DNA from: Nocardia sp. NRRL S-836
Lineage (GTDB): Bacteria; Actinomycetota; Actinomycetes; Mycobacteriales; Pseudonocardiaceae
Assembly (NCBI RefSeq): GCF_001279525.1
Contig: NZ_LGDY01000013.1
Location: forward strand, 1-64,000
Direction of reading: 5' to 3'
DNA length: 64,000 nt
This document shows positions 8,439 through 16,519 of the stretch, in pieces. The notes below the pieces were generated by a model that worked only from the letters and a program-made list of their open reading frames with translations, did no database searches and had not been told where the DNA came from. Position 1 is the first letter of the stretch. Each line of letters opens with the position of its first letter. The translations under genes were made by a program, and so were the position numbers.

Positions 8439-9107
8439 TCAAGAAGCGCGGTGAACCACCCAGTGGTACAGCCCCATCGCCACCGACGTCGTCAGGTTGT
8501 AGCTGCTCACCCGGTCGCGCATGGGCAGCCGGACGATCCTGGTCGCCTTGGACCTGACCTCGTCGGACAGGCCGTGGCGCTCGGAACCGAAGGCCAGGAC
8601 GGCGTCGTCGGGCACGGGTCCGGCCAGCGGGTCGCCGTCGGCGTCGAAGGCGATGAGTGGTCCGGCGAAGTCGAGCGTGGTGGCCCTGGCGACGGGGAGG
8701 GCGAAGTGCAGACCGGCCGAGCCCCGCAGCACGTTCGGGTGCCACGGGTCGACGTCGCCGGTGGACAGGACGCCGCCGGCGTCGAGACCGGCCGCGACCC
8801 GGATCGTGGCGCCGAAGTTGCCGAGGTTGCGCGGGTTGTCGAGCAGGACGAGCGGGGCGGCGCGGTCGAACGGCAGGTCGGGGCGTTGCGCGAACCCGGC
8901 GACACCGGTCGGGTGGGTGCGGCCGACGCGGTCGCGGAACTCGGCCTGGCTCACCTCGGTGGCGGCGGCGAAGGCCGCGAGGAGGTCCGGTGCGTGCGAC
9001 TCGGCGAGCTCGACCGCGCCGGACCGGCTGGTGGTCAGCAGCGACGTGACGGTCCCGCCGAAGCGCAGGGCGTGTTTGACGGCGTGGAACCCTTCGAGCA
9101 GCAGCAC
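8439..9107 (-). CDS. TrmH/SpoU family RNA 2'-O-methyltransferase
   Basis: A 222-residue SPOUT-class methyltransferase expected to 2'-O-methylate rRNA or tRNA. All three motifs are present: motif 1 LLDNPRNLGNFGATIRVA (about residues 87-104, the RNA-contact Asn/Arg region), motif 2 AFGSERHGLSDE (about 171-182) and motif 3 LPMRDRVSSYNLTTSVAMG near the C-terminus. The knot is therefore complete. The short N-terminal region lacks the long TrmH substrate-binding domain of RlmB, so the target base is uncertain. It sits 11 bp downstream of the DUF2784 gene on the same strand. Confidence 0.85.
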   Translation of the reverse strand: MLLLEGFHAVKHALRFGGTVTSLLTTSRSGAVELAESHAPDLLAAFAAATEVSQAEFRDRVGRTHPTGVAGFAQRPDLPFDRAAPLVLLDNPRNLGNFGATIRVAAGLDAGGVLSTGDVDPWHPNVLRGSAGLHFALPVARATTLDFAGPLIAFDADGDPLAGPVPDDAVLAFGSERHGLSDEVRSKATRIVRLPMRDRVSSYNLTTSVAMGLYHWVVHRAS

Positions 9108-9117
9108 GGGCCAGACG

Positions 9118-9492
9118 CTACTGAACGCTCACCCGCCGCGACGTCCTGGCACCCGCCACGAGCCCGATCCACGACACCACCACGACAGCCCCGAGCACCA
9201 GCTGCACCGCCACCGACGCGCTCTCCGGGTACCAGACCCCGTCGATGTAGTGGTCGATGAACCCGGTCTCCAGCACCGGCATCCCGGCGGCGGCCCGGAA
9301 GTGGTTCTCCCACGCCGTCAACGGGCACACGGTCGGCACGGCGAGGCTCAGCACCGCCCACGCGGCGAGCGCCAGGTGCGGGTAGAGCACCCAGCGCCAG
9401 CGCCACGCGAGGAAGCCGCCGGCCAGCAGGAACGCCAGCACGGCGAAGTGCAGCACCACCACGGCTTCCGCGAGGAACCTGGCCATTCGCAC
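9118..9492 (-). CDS. DUF2784 family small membrane protein
   Basis: A 124-residue protein with four predicted transmembrane helices (EAVVVLHFAVLAFLLAGGF, LALAAWAVLSLAV, a short third one, and VLGAVVVVSWIGLVAG). The conserved features CPLTAWEN and FIDHYIDGVWYPE identify the DUF2784 family. The start is one of two tandem GTG codons (9495 or 9492) just after GGAGGACGGG; ATG at 9486 is too far from that site. The function of DUF2784 is unknown. It lies between pyrE and the SpoU methyltransferase, all on the minus strand. Confidence 0.72.
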   Translation of the reverse strand: MRMARFLAEAVVVLHFAVLAFLLAGGFLAWRWRWVLYPHLALAAWAVLSLAVPTVCPLTAWENHFRAAAGMPVLETGFIDHYIDGVWYPESASVAVQLVLGAVVVVSWIGLVAGARTSRRVSVQ

Positions 9493-9544
9493 CACCCCGT
9501 CCTCCAGACTAGGACGGGGTAGCTCGAACGGCGCTCGACGAAAC

Positions 9545-10111
9545 TCAGGCGAGACCGAGGTCATGCAGGTCGAGCAGGTACCGGTACCGCAGACCCTCCG
9601 CCTCGATGGCCTCGCGGGCGCCGGTGCCGCGGTCGACCACGGTGGCGACGCCCACGACCTCGGCACCGGCCTCGCGCAGCGCGCTGACCGCGGTCAGGAC
9701 GGAGCCGCCGGTCGTGGACGTGTCCTCGACGGCGAGAACGCGCTGGCCGCGGACCTCGATGCCCTCGATCTGGCGCTGCATGCCGTGGGCCTTGGCGGCC
9801 TTGCGGACCACGAAGACGTCGAGCACGTCCCCGGCGACCGCGGCGGAGTGCATCATCGCGTAGGCGACGGGGTCGGCGCCGAGGGTGAGACCGCCGACGG
9901 CGACGAAGTCCCAGTCACTGGTCAGCTGCCGCAGCAGCTTGCCGATCAGAGGCGCTGCCGCGTGGTGCAGCGTGGCGCGGCGCAGGTCGACGTAGTAGTC
10001 GGCTTCCTTGCCGCTCGAAAGGGTCACCTTGCCGTGCACGACGGCCAATTCGCTCACCAGACGGGCGAGTTCCGACTTCGCGTTCGCGTCCAAGACCTGT
10101 TCAGTTCGCAC
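9545..10111 (-). CDS. pyrE: Orotate phosphoribosyltransferase
   Basis: A 188-residue type I phosphoribosyltransferase that converts orotate and PRPP to OMP in pyrimidine synthesis. The PRPP loop is VLAVEDTSTTGGSVLTA (about residues 118-134). FVVRKAAKAHGMQRQIEG supplies the catalytic Lys/flexible loop region, and LSSGKEADYYVDLR near residue 32 is the usual PyrE N-terminal motif. GTG at 10111 is chosen because RTEQVLDANAKSELARLV matches the family's first helix. No other pyrimidine genes are adjacent. Confidence 0.9.
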   Translation of the reverse strand: MRTEQVLDANAKSELARLVSELAVVHGKVTLSSGKEADYYVDLRRATLHHAAAPLIGKLLRQLTSDWDFVAVGGLTLGADPVAYAMMHSAAVAGDVLDVFVVRKAAKAHGMQRQIEGIEVRGQRVLAVEDTSTTGGSVLTAVSALREAGAEVVGVATVVDRGTGAREAIEAEGLRYRYLLDLHDLGLA

Positions 10112-10164
10112 AGGTCGCAAGCTTCGCACACGCGCCGGCGCGGCGCCGCATACCCTGCATCACC

Positions 10165-10740
10165 GTGAACCTGTTGAGCGCGGACTCGTTCGTCGTGGAC
10201 CAGCCGTGGACACCGGTGCGGCTGATGCTGGGCTCGAAGTACTCCGTGGAGGCCTACGACGGGCACGACGTGCTGCTCGGGTCGGTCGGCGAGACGCGGC
10301 GGGGCTTCGTCACCGCGCGCCTGCGCAACATCAGCCTGTCCAGGTGGACGCCGTTCCGCCTGCACGCGGTCGGCCCGGACGGCCGGCCGCTGCTCGTGAT
10401 CACGAAGTCGGCCGGCATCGGCACCCGGCCGACGAAGGTGGCGTGGCCCGACGGCCGGCCGGTCGGCTCGATCGTGCCGCAGCCGGGCCGCTACGCGCTG
10501 CTCGACGCGAACGGCACGCACCTCTGCCTGCTCGGCGACGTGCTGCACCTGCAGCTCGGGCGCATCGAGAGGCGCAACGGCAGGCGGGTGCGCCGGGACG
10601 TCGTCCGGATTCGTCCCGGCACCGCCGAACCCGTGCGGTCGCTCGCGGTCGCGGCCGCGGTGGCGTTCGACGTCGTGCGCGGGGTCGGCACGAACCACCT
10701 GAGCAGCGGCGACGTCATCCCGGACTTCCTGTCGAGCTAG
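10165..10740 (+). CDS. LURP-one / phospholipid scramblase-like protein
   Basis: A 191-residue protein of Tubby C-terminal-like beta-barrel appearance. It shows a short N-terminal LLSADSFVVDQPW and a beta-rich middle (KYSVEAYDGHDVLLGSVGE, FRLHAVGPDGRPLLVITKSAG). An Ala-rich helix near the C-terminus (AVAAAVAFDVVRGV) would correspond to the central helix of the fold. Bacterial members are annotated as scramblase or LURP-one related, but their biochemical role is not established. GTG at 10165 is divergent from pyrE by about 50 bp. Confidence 0.6.
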   Translation: MNLLSADSFVVDQPWTPVRLMLGSKYSVEAYDGHDVLLGSVGETRRGFVTARLRNISLSRWTPFRLHAVGPDGRPLLVITKSAGIGTRPTKVAWPDGRPVGSIVPQPGRYALLDANGTHLCLLGDVLHLQLGRIERRNGRRVRRDVVRIRPGTAEPVRSLAVAAAVAFDVVRGVGTNHLSSGDVIPDFLSS

Positions 10741-10744
10741 CGGC

Positions 10745-11194
10745 TCACCAGGCGTCTCGCCGGAACACCGACGGGCCGTCCTCGTCGTCGTCACCGCGTG
10801 CGGGGCGGACCGGCGGGGCCGGCCGCGACGGGTTGCCCGCCTCGATGATGTCGTCGAGGTCCTGGCCCTCCTGGATGGCCGTGTAGGCGCGCCGGAGGTC
10901 GGGCACGCCGGTGGCGAGCGCCTTCTGCACGCCCTCGTCCATCACGCGGCCGGCGGCGACGTCCTGCCAGCTGAACTCACCGGAGTCGATGCGCTGCTGG
11001 AGCTCCTTGAACTCCTTGGGCGCCTTGCCGCTGCGGGCGTACCTCTCGATGGCGGCGAGGTCCTGCTCGGTCACCCCGCGCGACCGCGGCTGGAACTGGG
11101 CGGCCTCCCGCCCGGTCTTCTCCGCCGCGGCGGCCGTGGCGTCGAACTCGTCGACCAGCGCCTGCAACCGGGCCTGGTCGTAGGGGAACGTCAC
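10745..11194 (-). CDS. Hypothetical protein, third gene of the WXG100 operon
   Basis: A 149-residue Ala/Glu-rich soluble protein with a helical N-terminus (YDQARLQALVDEFDATAAAAEKTG) and an acidic Pro-rich tail ending FRRDAW. GTG at 11194 overlaps the stop of the preceding gene as GTGA, showing tight coupling. The N-terminal helical stretch resembles EspC/WXG-like partner proteins and YbaB-like coiled coils, but no diagnostic motif is present. Its position suggests a chaperone or partner of the two upstream ESX-type proteins; this is inference. Confidence 0.6.
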   Translation of the reverse strand: MTFPYDQARLQALVDEFDATAAAAEKTGREAAQFQPRSRGVTEQDLAAIERYARSGKAPKEFKELQQRIDSGEFSWQDVAAGRVMDEGVQKALATGVPDLRRAYTAIQEGQDLDDIIEAGNPSRPAPPVRPARGDDDEDGPSVFRRDAW

Positions 11195-12111
11195 TGCTGT
11201 CCTCCGCCCTGCCCGCTCGCCGAGCCGCTGCCCGCCGCGTTCGACCCGCTCGCCGCCGGTGCGGGCGCGCTGCCGGTGTCGTACCGCCCGGTGGCCTTGC
11301 CGACGTCCTTGTTCAGCTTGTAGCCGTTGAGCGCGATGCTGAACGCACCGGACTTCGCGGCGGCCTTGCCGTCGTCGAACTTCTCCTTGCCGTCCTGGTA
11401 GTCGTCGACGACGTCGAGCAGGTCGCCGACGTCGCGGACGTCCTTGAGCTTCATCAGTGCGGTGCCCATGGCCTTGATGCCGTCGATCATGCCCTGGACG
11501 CCCTCGATCAGCGTCTGCACCGCGATGATGATCTTGCGGATGCGGTCGACGATCTGGATGCAGTCGTAGACGACCCACACGGCCTTGCCCCAGCCGACCA
11601 CCGGGATCGGCGCGAGGATCACCGCCTCCATCAGCTTGCCGCACAGGTAGTCCAGCAGCGACAGCGCGAGGCCGGTCAGCTTGCGGCACGTGTTCGCCAT
11701 CGACTTGAACCGGTCGCCGATGATCCGGGCGACCTGGGAGTCCGCCTCGATCGCGACGACCCACATGGTGTCCATGCGGCGCTCGAAGGCCTGGGCGGCG
11801 GAGCCGTTCCAGTGCGGGTTCAGCTGGTCCACACCCGCGTCGACGTTGTGCCGCACCGAGTCGAGCGCCTTCGCCACGTTGTCCCACGCCGTGGCGTTGG
11901 CGTCGATCTTCTCGAAGTCGCCGAGCAACGGGTTGATCAGCGACTCGACCAGGTTCTCGCCGGTGACCTTCTCGTAGATCCAGTTGACGCCCTGGATCTT
12001 CCAGCCGGCCTTCTCGACCAGCTCCTTCGTGGACTGCCTGCCGGGCCGGTCGTCGGCCGCCTTGTTCAGCGCGGCCGAGGGGTCCTCGACGTCCGCGTAC
12101 GCCGTCGCCAT
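11191..12111 (-). CDS. WXG100-family type VII secretion target with extended C-terminus
   Basis: A 306-residue protein. A WXG100-like helical hairpin lies at about residues 70-130, with the turn motif HWNGSAAQAFERRM (W-N-G in place of W-X-G). It continues into a hydrophobic region (LSLLDYLCGKLMEAVILAPIPVVGWGKAVWVVYD, about 148-180) that could insert in a membrane, then a charged part and a Gly/Ser/Ala-rich tail. This resembles polymorphic-toxin or PPE-like long WXG proteins more than classical 100-residue EsxA. The start ATG overlaps the previous stop by 1 bp. No EccC ATPase or other ESX machinery is in the window. Confidence 0.72.
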   Translation of the reverse strand: MATAYADVEDPSAALNKAADDRPGRQSTKELVEKAGWKIQGVNWIYEKVTGENLVESLINPLLGDFEKIDANATAWDNVAKALDSVRHNVDAGVDQLNPHWNGSAAQAFERRMDTMWVVAIEADSQVARIIGDRFKSMANTCRKLTGLALSLLDYLCGKLMEAVILAPIPVVGWGKAVWVVYDCIQIVDRIRKIIIAVQTLIEGVQGMIDGIKAMGTALMKLKDVRDVGDLLDVVDDYQDGKEKFDDGKAAAKSGAFSIALNGYKLNKDVGKATGRYDTGSAPAPAASGSNAAGSGSASGQGGGQQ

Positions 12112-12461
12112 CAGTTGCCCCCGACCTGCGGCGCCTGCTGGGCACCGGACAGCTTGTTCTGGACGCCCTCGAACAACTTCAGGCCGATGTTGTCGACCTT
12201 CTCGTAGTGCTCGGCGGTCTTCTTGAGCGCTTCGGAGTCCTTGAGCATCATCTTGGCGGCGAAGTCCAGCGTCTCCCCGTACAGGCTCGCGACACCGGTC
12301 ACGACGGGGTGCAGCAACGTCAGCAGGCCGGTGAAGCCGCTGGTGTCACCGCCCTTGGAGATGGCGTGGTCCTTGATGGTCAGGAAGTGCTGGGCGTTGC
12401 GGTCCAGCAGCTCGCTGTACCCGCGCAGCTCCTCCGGCACGACGTGGAACTGTTCACTCAC
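12111..12461 (-). CDS. EspC/WXG100-like ESX secretion-associated protein
   Basis: A 116-residue all-helical protein beginning with FHVVPEELRGYSELLDRN, the layout of the EspC (DUF2580) family of type VII secretion-associated proteins. A second helix (LDFAAKMMLKDSEALKKTAEHYEKVD) would complete the hairpin. The GTG start has GGAG five bases upstream. It is the first gene of a three-gene run with 1-4 bp overlaps and probably forms a complex with the next product. Secretion through an ESX system encoded elsewhere is inferred from family only. Confidence 0.65.
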   Translation of the reverse strand: MSEQFHVVPEELRGYSELLDRNAQHFLTIKDHAISKGGDTSGFTGLLTLLHPVVTGVASLYGETLDFAAKMMLKDSEALKKTAEHYEKVDNIGLKLFEGVQNKLSGAQQAPQVGGN

Positions 12462-12498
12462 GACTGCTCCGACGCAGCGTTGCTCCGAACGGTTCCGG

Positions 12499-13272
12499 TC
12501 AGGTTCGCCCGCGCCCGCCGGCGAACCGGGAGGCCATCTTGCGGACGACCGCGCGGGGCAGCAGCTTGGTGAGACCGACGATCGCCTTGTACTGGGCGCC
12601 GGGGATCGACAGCAGCCTGCCGCGGCGCAGGTCGCGCAGCGCCTCGTGCACCAGGCGGTCGGCGTCGACGTAGAGCCAGCCCGGCGTCTTGGACATGTCG
12701 ATGGCGGCGCGCCGGTGGAACTCGGTCCGCACGAAACCGGGGCACAGCGCCATGACCCGCACACCCGAGTGGCCGACGGCGAGCGACATGCCCTCGGAGA
12801 ACGACGTCACCCACGCCTTGTCGGCGCTGTAGCTGGTGCCGCGGCCGGGCAGGAAGCTGGCCACACTGGACACGTTGATCACGTCACCCTTGCCGCGCGC
12901 CATCATGGCGGGGATCGCGGCCCTGCTCAGCCGCAGCACGGTGGCGACGTTGACGTCGAGCTGGGATTGGAGCTTCTCCACGTCGGCCGTGAAGAACTCG
13001 CCGGAGGTCGCGAAGCCCGCGTTGTTGACGAGCAGGTCCACAGCGGACTCGGCGAGGCGCGCCTCGACCTTGGCGCGGTCCGCGTCGTCGCTCAGGTCGG
13101 CGGGCAGGGTGTCGACGTGCACGCCGTGGCGGTCGTGCAGCTGCTTCGCGAGGTCTTCGAGCGCGGACGCGGTGCGCGCGACGAGCACGAGGTCATAGCC
13201 CTCGGCCGCGAGCCTGCGCGAGAAGGCGGCCCCGATCCCGACGGTAGCTCCGGTCACCAGTGCGGTTGGCAT
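12499..13272 (-). CDS. SDR family NAD(P)-dependent oxidoreductase
   Basis: A 257-residue classical short-chain dehydrogenase. The NAD(P)-binding motif TGATVGIG is at about residues 7-14, NNAG near 87, the catalytic Ser in [11 protein letters not shown] near 135, and the active-site YSADK (YxxxK) near 150. [10 protein letters not shown] after beta-2 suggests NADP preference. The C-terminal [15 protein letters not shown] is typical of the YqjQ/DltE-like subgroup. It lies 37 bp upstream of the WXG operon on the same strand but has no obvious link to it. The substrate is unknown. Confidence 0.88.
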   Translation of the reverse strand: MPTALVTGATVGIGAAFSRRLAAEGYDLVLVARTASALEDLAKQLHDRHGVHVDTLPADLSDDADRAKVEARLAESAVDLLVNNAGFATSGEFFTADVEKLQSQLDVNVATVLRLSRAAIPAMMARGKGDVINVSSVASFLPGRGTSYSADKAWVTSFSEGMSLAVGHSGVRVMALCPGFVRTEFHRRAAIDMSKTPGWLYVDADRLVHEALRDLRRGRLLSIPGAQYKAIVGLTKLLPRAVVRKMASRFAGGRGRT

Positions 13273-13320
13273 GGCACCGCACGCTAGTCGGAAAACCGCC
13301 GGGGTCGAAGCACGCGGGAG

Positions 13321-13497
13321 CTACGCTCCGTTCTTCGTCGGACGACGAAGAACCAGTAGGCGCAGCGCGAGGCCGGACACGACCAGGGCGACTCCGCCGA
13401 ACACCATCCAACCGACCGAAGCGCCCGTGCTGGCCAGCGTCACCACGGACGCCGTACCGGCCACAGCCGCAGGTGGGACTACTTTCGCTCCGTACAT
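13321..13497 (-). CDS. Tail-only sortase-type membrane peptide (LAxTG)
   Basis: A 58-residue protein. ATG at 13497 has GGAGGG seven bases upstream. The sequence has LASTG at about residues 21-25, then a hydrophobic segment GWMVFGGVALVVSGLALRLL and a basic tail (RRPTKNG). That order is a cell-wall sorting signal; LAxTG is the motif of actinobacterial class E sortases. There is almost no exported domain in front of it, so it is either a membrane peptide or a vestigial anchor. The preceding 20 residues are only weakly hydrophobic. Confidence 0.6.
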   Translation of the reverse strand: MYGAKVVPPAAVAGTASVVTLASTGASVGWMVFGGVALVVSGLALRLLVLRRPTKNGA

Positions 13498-13609
13498 CGT
13501 GGTTCCCTCCGAGGGGGTTCGGAACACGACGTCCTACGCACGGGGTATCTGGATAGGCCGCGAATGTTTTACACAGAGTGAAGTGTGACGTAGCTCACAC
13601 CCATTCTGA

Positions 13610-14335
13610 CTAAGTCTGCTTGCGCCCGAACGACGGACGGAAGACCTCGCCGCCCTCGTCTTCCTCATCGGCGGCCGGCTCGTCCTGTGCAGGGTCCGCG
13701 TCGAACGGGTCGATCACGTCCGCGAGCTCGCCGACGTCGCGCAGCAGCCGCTCCAGGCGTGCGGGCGAGGAGTTCGGCGGCGCGGAGGCCAGCACCCAGT
13801 CGTTCTCCAGCCAGACGACCGTGACGTCGCCACCGATCTCCTCGGCGGCGTCGATCAGGTCCGGCGTGATGAGCTTGCGGGCGGCGGGCACGTCCGTCAC
13901 GAACGCGTACCGCGACCCGACGGGTCCGAGCAGGTCAGGCATCTTGTCGCGCTGGAACGGCACGGTCGAGAGCCACAGCTCGATCACCACCGACAACGCG
14001 CGCCGGCAGCGCACGCCGACCAGCACCGAGTTGACCTTGCCCCCGGTCTCGTGGTCGAGCACGTAGACCTGGCGCCGCCCGTCGGCGGTGAAGGTGGAAC
14101 CCGCGACCACGTCCCGGGCGAGCCCGGTGCCGTAGTAGGCGATCGCACCCGCCTCCCACCTGGTCGGGAGCACGTGGTCCGTCTCCTCGAACTGCCAGCC
14201 GCGCAGGGCAGCCCAACGGCGCCGTTCACGATTACGCGCGGTTCGTTGCGCCCGGTCGGTCGCGAGCAGGGCGAAGCCCGCCACGCCCGCCACCGCGGCG
14301 ACGGTGAACCAGACCCACGCCGGTATGCCACCCAC
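13610..14335 (-). CDS. Uncharacterised single-pass membrane protein
   Basis: About 241 residues with one N-terminal transmembrane helix (AWVWFTVAAVAGVAGFALLA), a basic stop-transfer stretch and a cytosolic domain of about 200 residues. The domain contains LRGWQFEETDHVLPTRWEAG and beta strands (RQVYVLDHETGGKVNSVLVG), and the C-terminus is acidic (DEPAADEEDEGGE). Many actinomycetes encode similar proteins of unknown role. GTG at 14335 directly precedes the membrane helix; a TTG at 14356 is the alternative. No function is assigned. Confidence 0.65.
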   Translation of the reverse strand: MGGIPAWVWFTVAAVAGVAGFALLATDRAQRTARNRERRRWAALRGWQFEETDHVLPTRWEAGAIAYYGTGLARDVVAGSTFTADGRRQVYVLDHETGGKVNSVLVGVRCRRALSVVIELWLSTVPFQRDKMPDLLGPVGSRYAFVTDVPAARKLITPDLIDAAEEIGGDVTVVWLENDWVLASAPPNSSPARLERLLRDVGELADVIDPFDADPAQDEPAADEEDEGGEVFRPSFGRKQT

Positions 14336-14468
14336 AGCTGAAGCGTAGTGGGTCAACTGCCCGAAACGAAGATCACTTTCGCGCGTCGTGCGCCGGGCCC
14401 GCCGACCAGGCGTGGCCGAACGCCGTCCGACCGGCGGCTATACGCGTGATCGGCACCACCGGACGGCG

Positions 14469-15281
14469 TCATCGCGTGCACAACCGGTCCAGCGCCACCT
14501 GGCTCTCGTCGTCCGCGGCCCGGTGGACCACCAGCAGCTGACCGGGGTCCTGCACCGGCCGGAGCGTCTCGAACTCGACCGCGATCACTCCGGCTTCGGG
14601 GTGCCGAAGCAGCTTGTGCCCGCGGGCGTTGACCTTGACCTCGCGCGTGGCCCACAGCCGTGCGAACTCCTCGTCACCGGCGACGCACTCGGCGATGAGG
14701 CCGGACAGCACCCGGTCCCGGGGGTGTGCGGCCCAGGCGGCGCGCAGATGGGCGACCCCCTCCCGCACGACGCGCTCGCGGTCGACATAGCGCTCGCGCA
14801 TCACCGGGTGCGTGAGGCACACCAGCATCGCGTTGCGCCGGGACGGCGGCAGGGCGCCGAAGTCCAGGAAGAGCCGCGTCATCTCGGTGTTCCACGCCAG
14901 GACGTCGTAGCGGTGGTTCATCAGCACGGCCGGGCGTGGGGAGAGGTCCGCGACCAGGCTGACCAGCGCGGGAGCCGCGGTGGCGACGGCCTCGTCGTCG
15001 GCCCCGGAGCGGTGGCGGGCCAGGCCGAGGAGGTAAGCGCGTTCGTCGGGGGCCAGGCGCAGCGCCCGTGCCAGCGCCTCCACCACGTCCGCCGAGGGCC
15101 GCAGCCCGCGGGCCTGCTCCAGCCGCACCACGTAGTCGACGCTGACCCCGGCCAGCTCGGCGACCTCCTCGCGGCGCAGGCCGGGGGTCCGCCGGGAGCG
15201 CCGTCGAGGCGGGAGGTCGAAGTCGCGCGGGTCGAGGCGTTCGCGCCGAGTCCGCAGGAACACGGCCAGCTCTTCTGTCAC
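14469..15281 (-). CDS. XRE family regulator with MmyB-type ligand-binding domain
   Basis: About 270 residues. The N-terminal HTH reads GLRREEVAELAGVSVDYVVR (about residues 34-53) followed by RLEQARGLRPSADVVEALA. The C-terminal part (MNHRYDVLAWNTEMTRLF) is the PAS-like MmyB ligand-binding domain of a large actinobacterial regulator family. It is divergent from the aldo/keto reductase 134 bp away. In this family the regulator usually controls the adjacent oxidoreductase, so that pairing is the likely circuit. The start is GTG at 15281, with GTG at 15287 possible. Confidence 0.88.
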   Translation of the reverse strand: MTEELAVFLRTRRERLDPRDFDLPPRRRSRRTPGLRREEVAELAGVSVDYVVRLEQARGLRPSADVVEALARALRLAPDERAYLLGLARHRSGADDEAVATAAPALVSLVADLSPRPAVLMNHRYDVLAWNTEMTRLFLDFGALPPSRRNAMLVCLTHPVMRERYVDRERVVREGVAHLRAAWAAHPRDRVLSGLIAECVAGDEEFARLWATREVKVNARGHKLLRHPEAGVIAVEFETLRPVQDPGQLLVVHRAADDESQVALDRLCTR

Positions 15282-15415
15282 GTCCACGGCGCCGGTGACC
15301 ACGGCTGGTCCAACCCCGTGGGTGGGACCGGTGTTCCCAGGAAGCCGCTTCCCTTATCCCCGGCTCCCCGCGCTCGCAGGCTGTGCCCGACGACCACGAG
15401 CACAGGAGGACCCGA

Positions 15416-16468
15416 ATGCCGCTCACCCTCGACACCTACCGGCTGCTGGGCCGCTCGGGCCTGCGGGTCTCCCCGCTGGCCCTGGGCACCGCGACCTTCG
15501 GCAGCGAGCTGGGCTGGGGAGCCGGGCAGGACGACGCGCGCAGGCTGTTCGACCACTACGTCGGCAACGGCGGCAACTTCATCGACACCGCCGGCGCGTA
15601 CGGCGGCTCCGAACGCCTGCTGGGCGAGTTCACCCGCGGCCACCGCGACAGCTTGGTGCTGGCGACGAAGTACGCGACGCAACGCCGGCCGGGCGACCCG
15701 AACTCCGGCGGCGCGCACCGCAAGAACCTGTTCGCGTCGGTGGAGCACAGCCTTCGGCAGCTGAACACCGACTACCTCGACCTGCTGTTCCTGCACGTGT
15801 GGGACTTCCGGACACCGGCGGAGGAGGTCCTGCGCGGCCTGGACGACCTGGTCCGCCACGGCAAGGTGCTGTACGTGGCGATCTCCAACGCACCGGCGTG
15901 GGAGGTCTCCCGCATGCAGGCGGTCGCCGACCTGCGCGGCTGGGCACCGCTCGTCGCGCTCCAGGCCGAACACAGCCTCATCAACCGCGGCGCCGAACGC
16001 GACCTGATCCCGATGGCAAGGGCGATGGGGCTGGGCGTCACGCCGTACTCACCGCTCGGCGGCGGGGTGCTGTCCGGCAAGTACACCCGCGCCGACCTGA
16101 CCGGCGCCGGTCCCGCCGAGAGCACCCGCAGGAGCTTCAACGCCGCGCTCGGCATGGTCACCGAACGCACCCTCGCCATCGCCGACGTCGTCCGCGAGGT
16201 CGCCGCGGAGGTGGACCGCACGCCGGCGCAGGTCGCGCTGGCCTGGTCCCTGCACCAGCCCGGCGTGACGGCGCCCGTGATCGGCGCTCGCACGCCCGAG
16301 CAGCTGGCGGGCAACCTCGGCGCGCTGGAGGTCGAGCTGACCGCGGGTCAGCTGGCCCGGCTGGACGAGGTCAGCGCCATCGACCCGGGCCACCCGCACG
16401 ACCTGCTGGCCGGCGACCACATCCGCGCGGTGACCTCCGGCGACCTGAAGATCCAGACCCGGCACTGA
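15416..16468 (+). CDS. Aldo/keto reductase
   Basis: A 350-residue NADPH-dependent (alpha/beta)8 reductase. The catalytic tetrad is visible: Asp and Tyr in FIDTAGAYGGSERLLG (about residues 49-64), Lys in LVLATKYA and His in LLFLHVWDF. The C-terminal cofactor site appears as PVIGARTPEQLAGNL. ATG at 15416 has AGGAGGA five bases upstream. It follows a divergent XRE/MmyB regulator that probably controls it, and ends in a strong hairpin terminator shared with clpB. The carbonyl substrate is unknown. Confidence 0.9.
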   Translation: MPLTLDTYRLLGRSGLRVSPLALGTATFGSELGWGAGQDDARRLFDHYVGNGGNFIDTAGAYGGSERLLGEFTRGHRDSLVLATKYATQRRPGDPNSGGAHRKNLFASVEHSLRQLNTDYLDLLFLHVWDFRTPAEEVLRGLDDLVRHGKVLYVAISNAPAWEVSRMQAVADLRGWAPLVALQAEHSLINRGAERDLIPMARAMGLGVTPYSPLGGGVLSGKYTRADLTGAGPAESTRRSFNAALGMVTERTLAIADVVREVAAEVDRTPAQVALAWSLHQPGVTAPVIGARTPEQLAGNLGALEVELTAGQLARLDEVSAIDPGHPHDLLAGDHIRAVTSGDLKIQTRH

Positions 16469-16475
16469 AACACGC

Positions 16476-16508
16476 GTGAGGGGGGGACCCGGACGGATCC
16501 CCCCTCAC
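16476..16508. terminator. Bidirectional hairpin between the AKR gene and clpB
   Basis: GTGAGGGGGG (16476-16485) pairs with CCCCCCTCAC (16499-16508) around a 13-base loop. It lies 7 bp after the aldo/keto reductase stop and 11 bp beyond the convergent clpB stop. There is no long T tract, as is common in GC-rich actinomycetes. Confidence 0.65.
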
Positions 16509-16519
16509 ACAGCGGAAAA

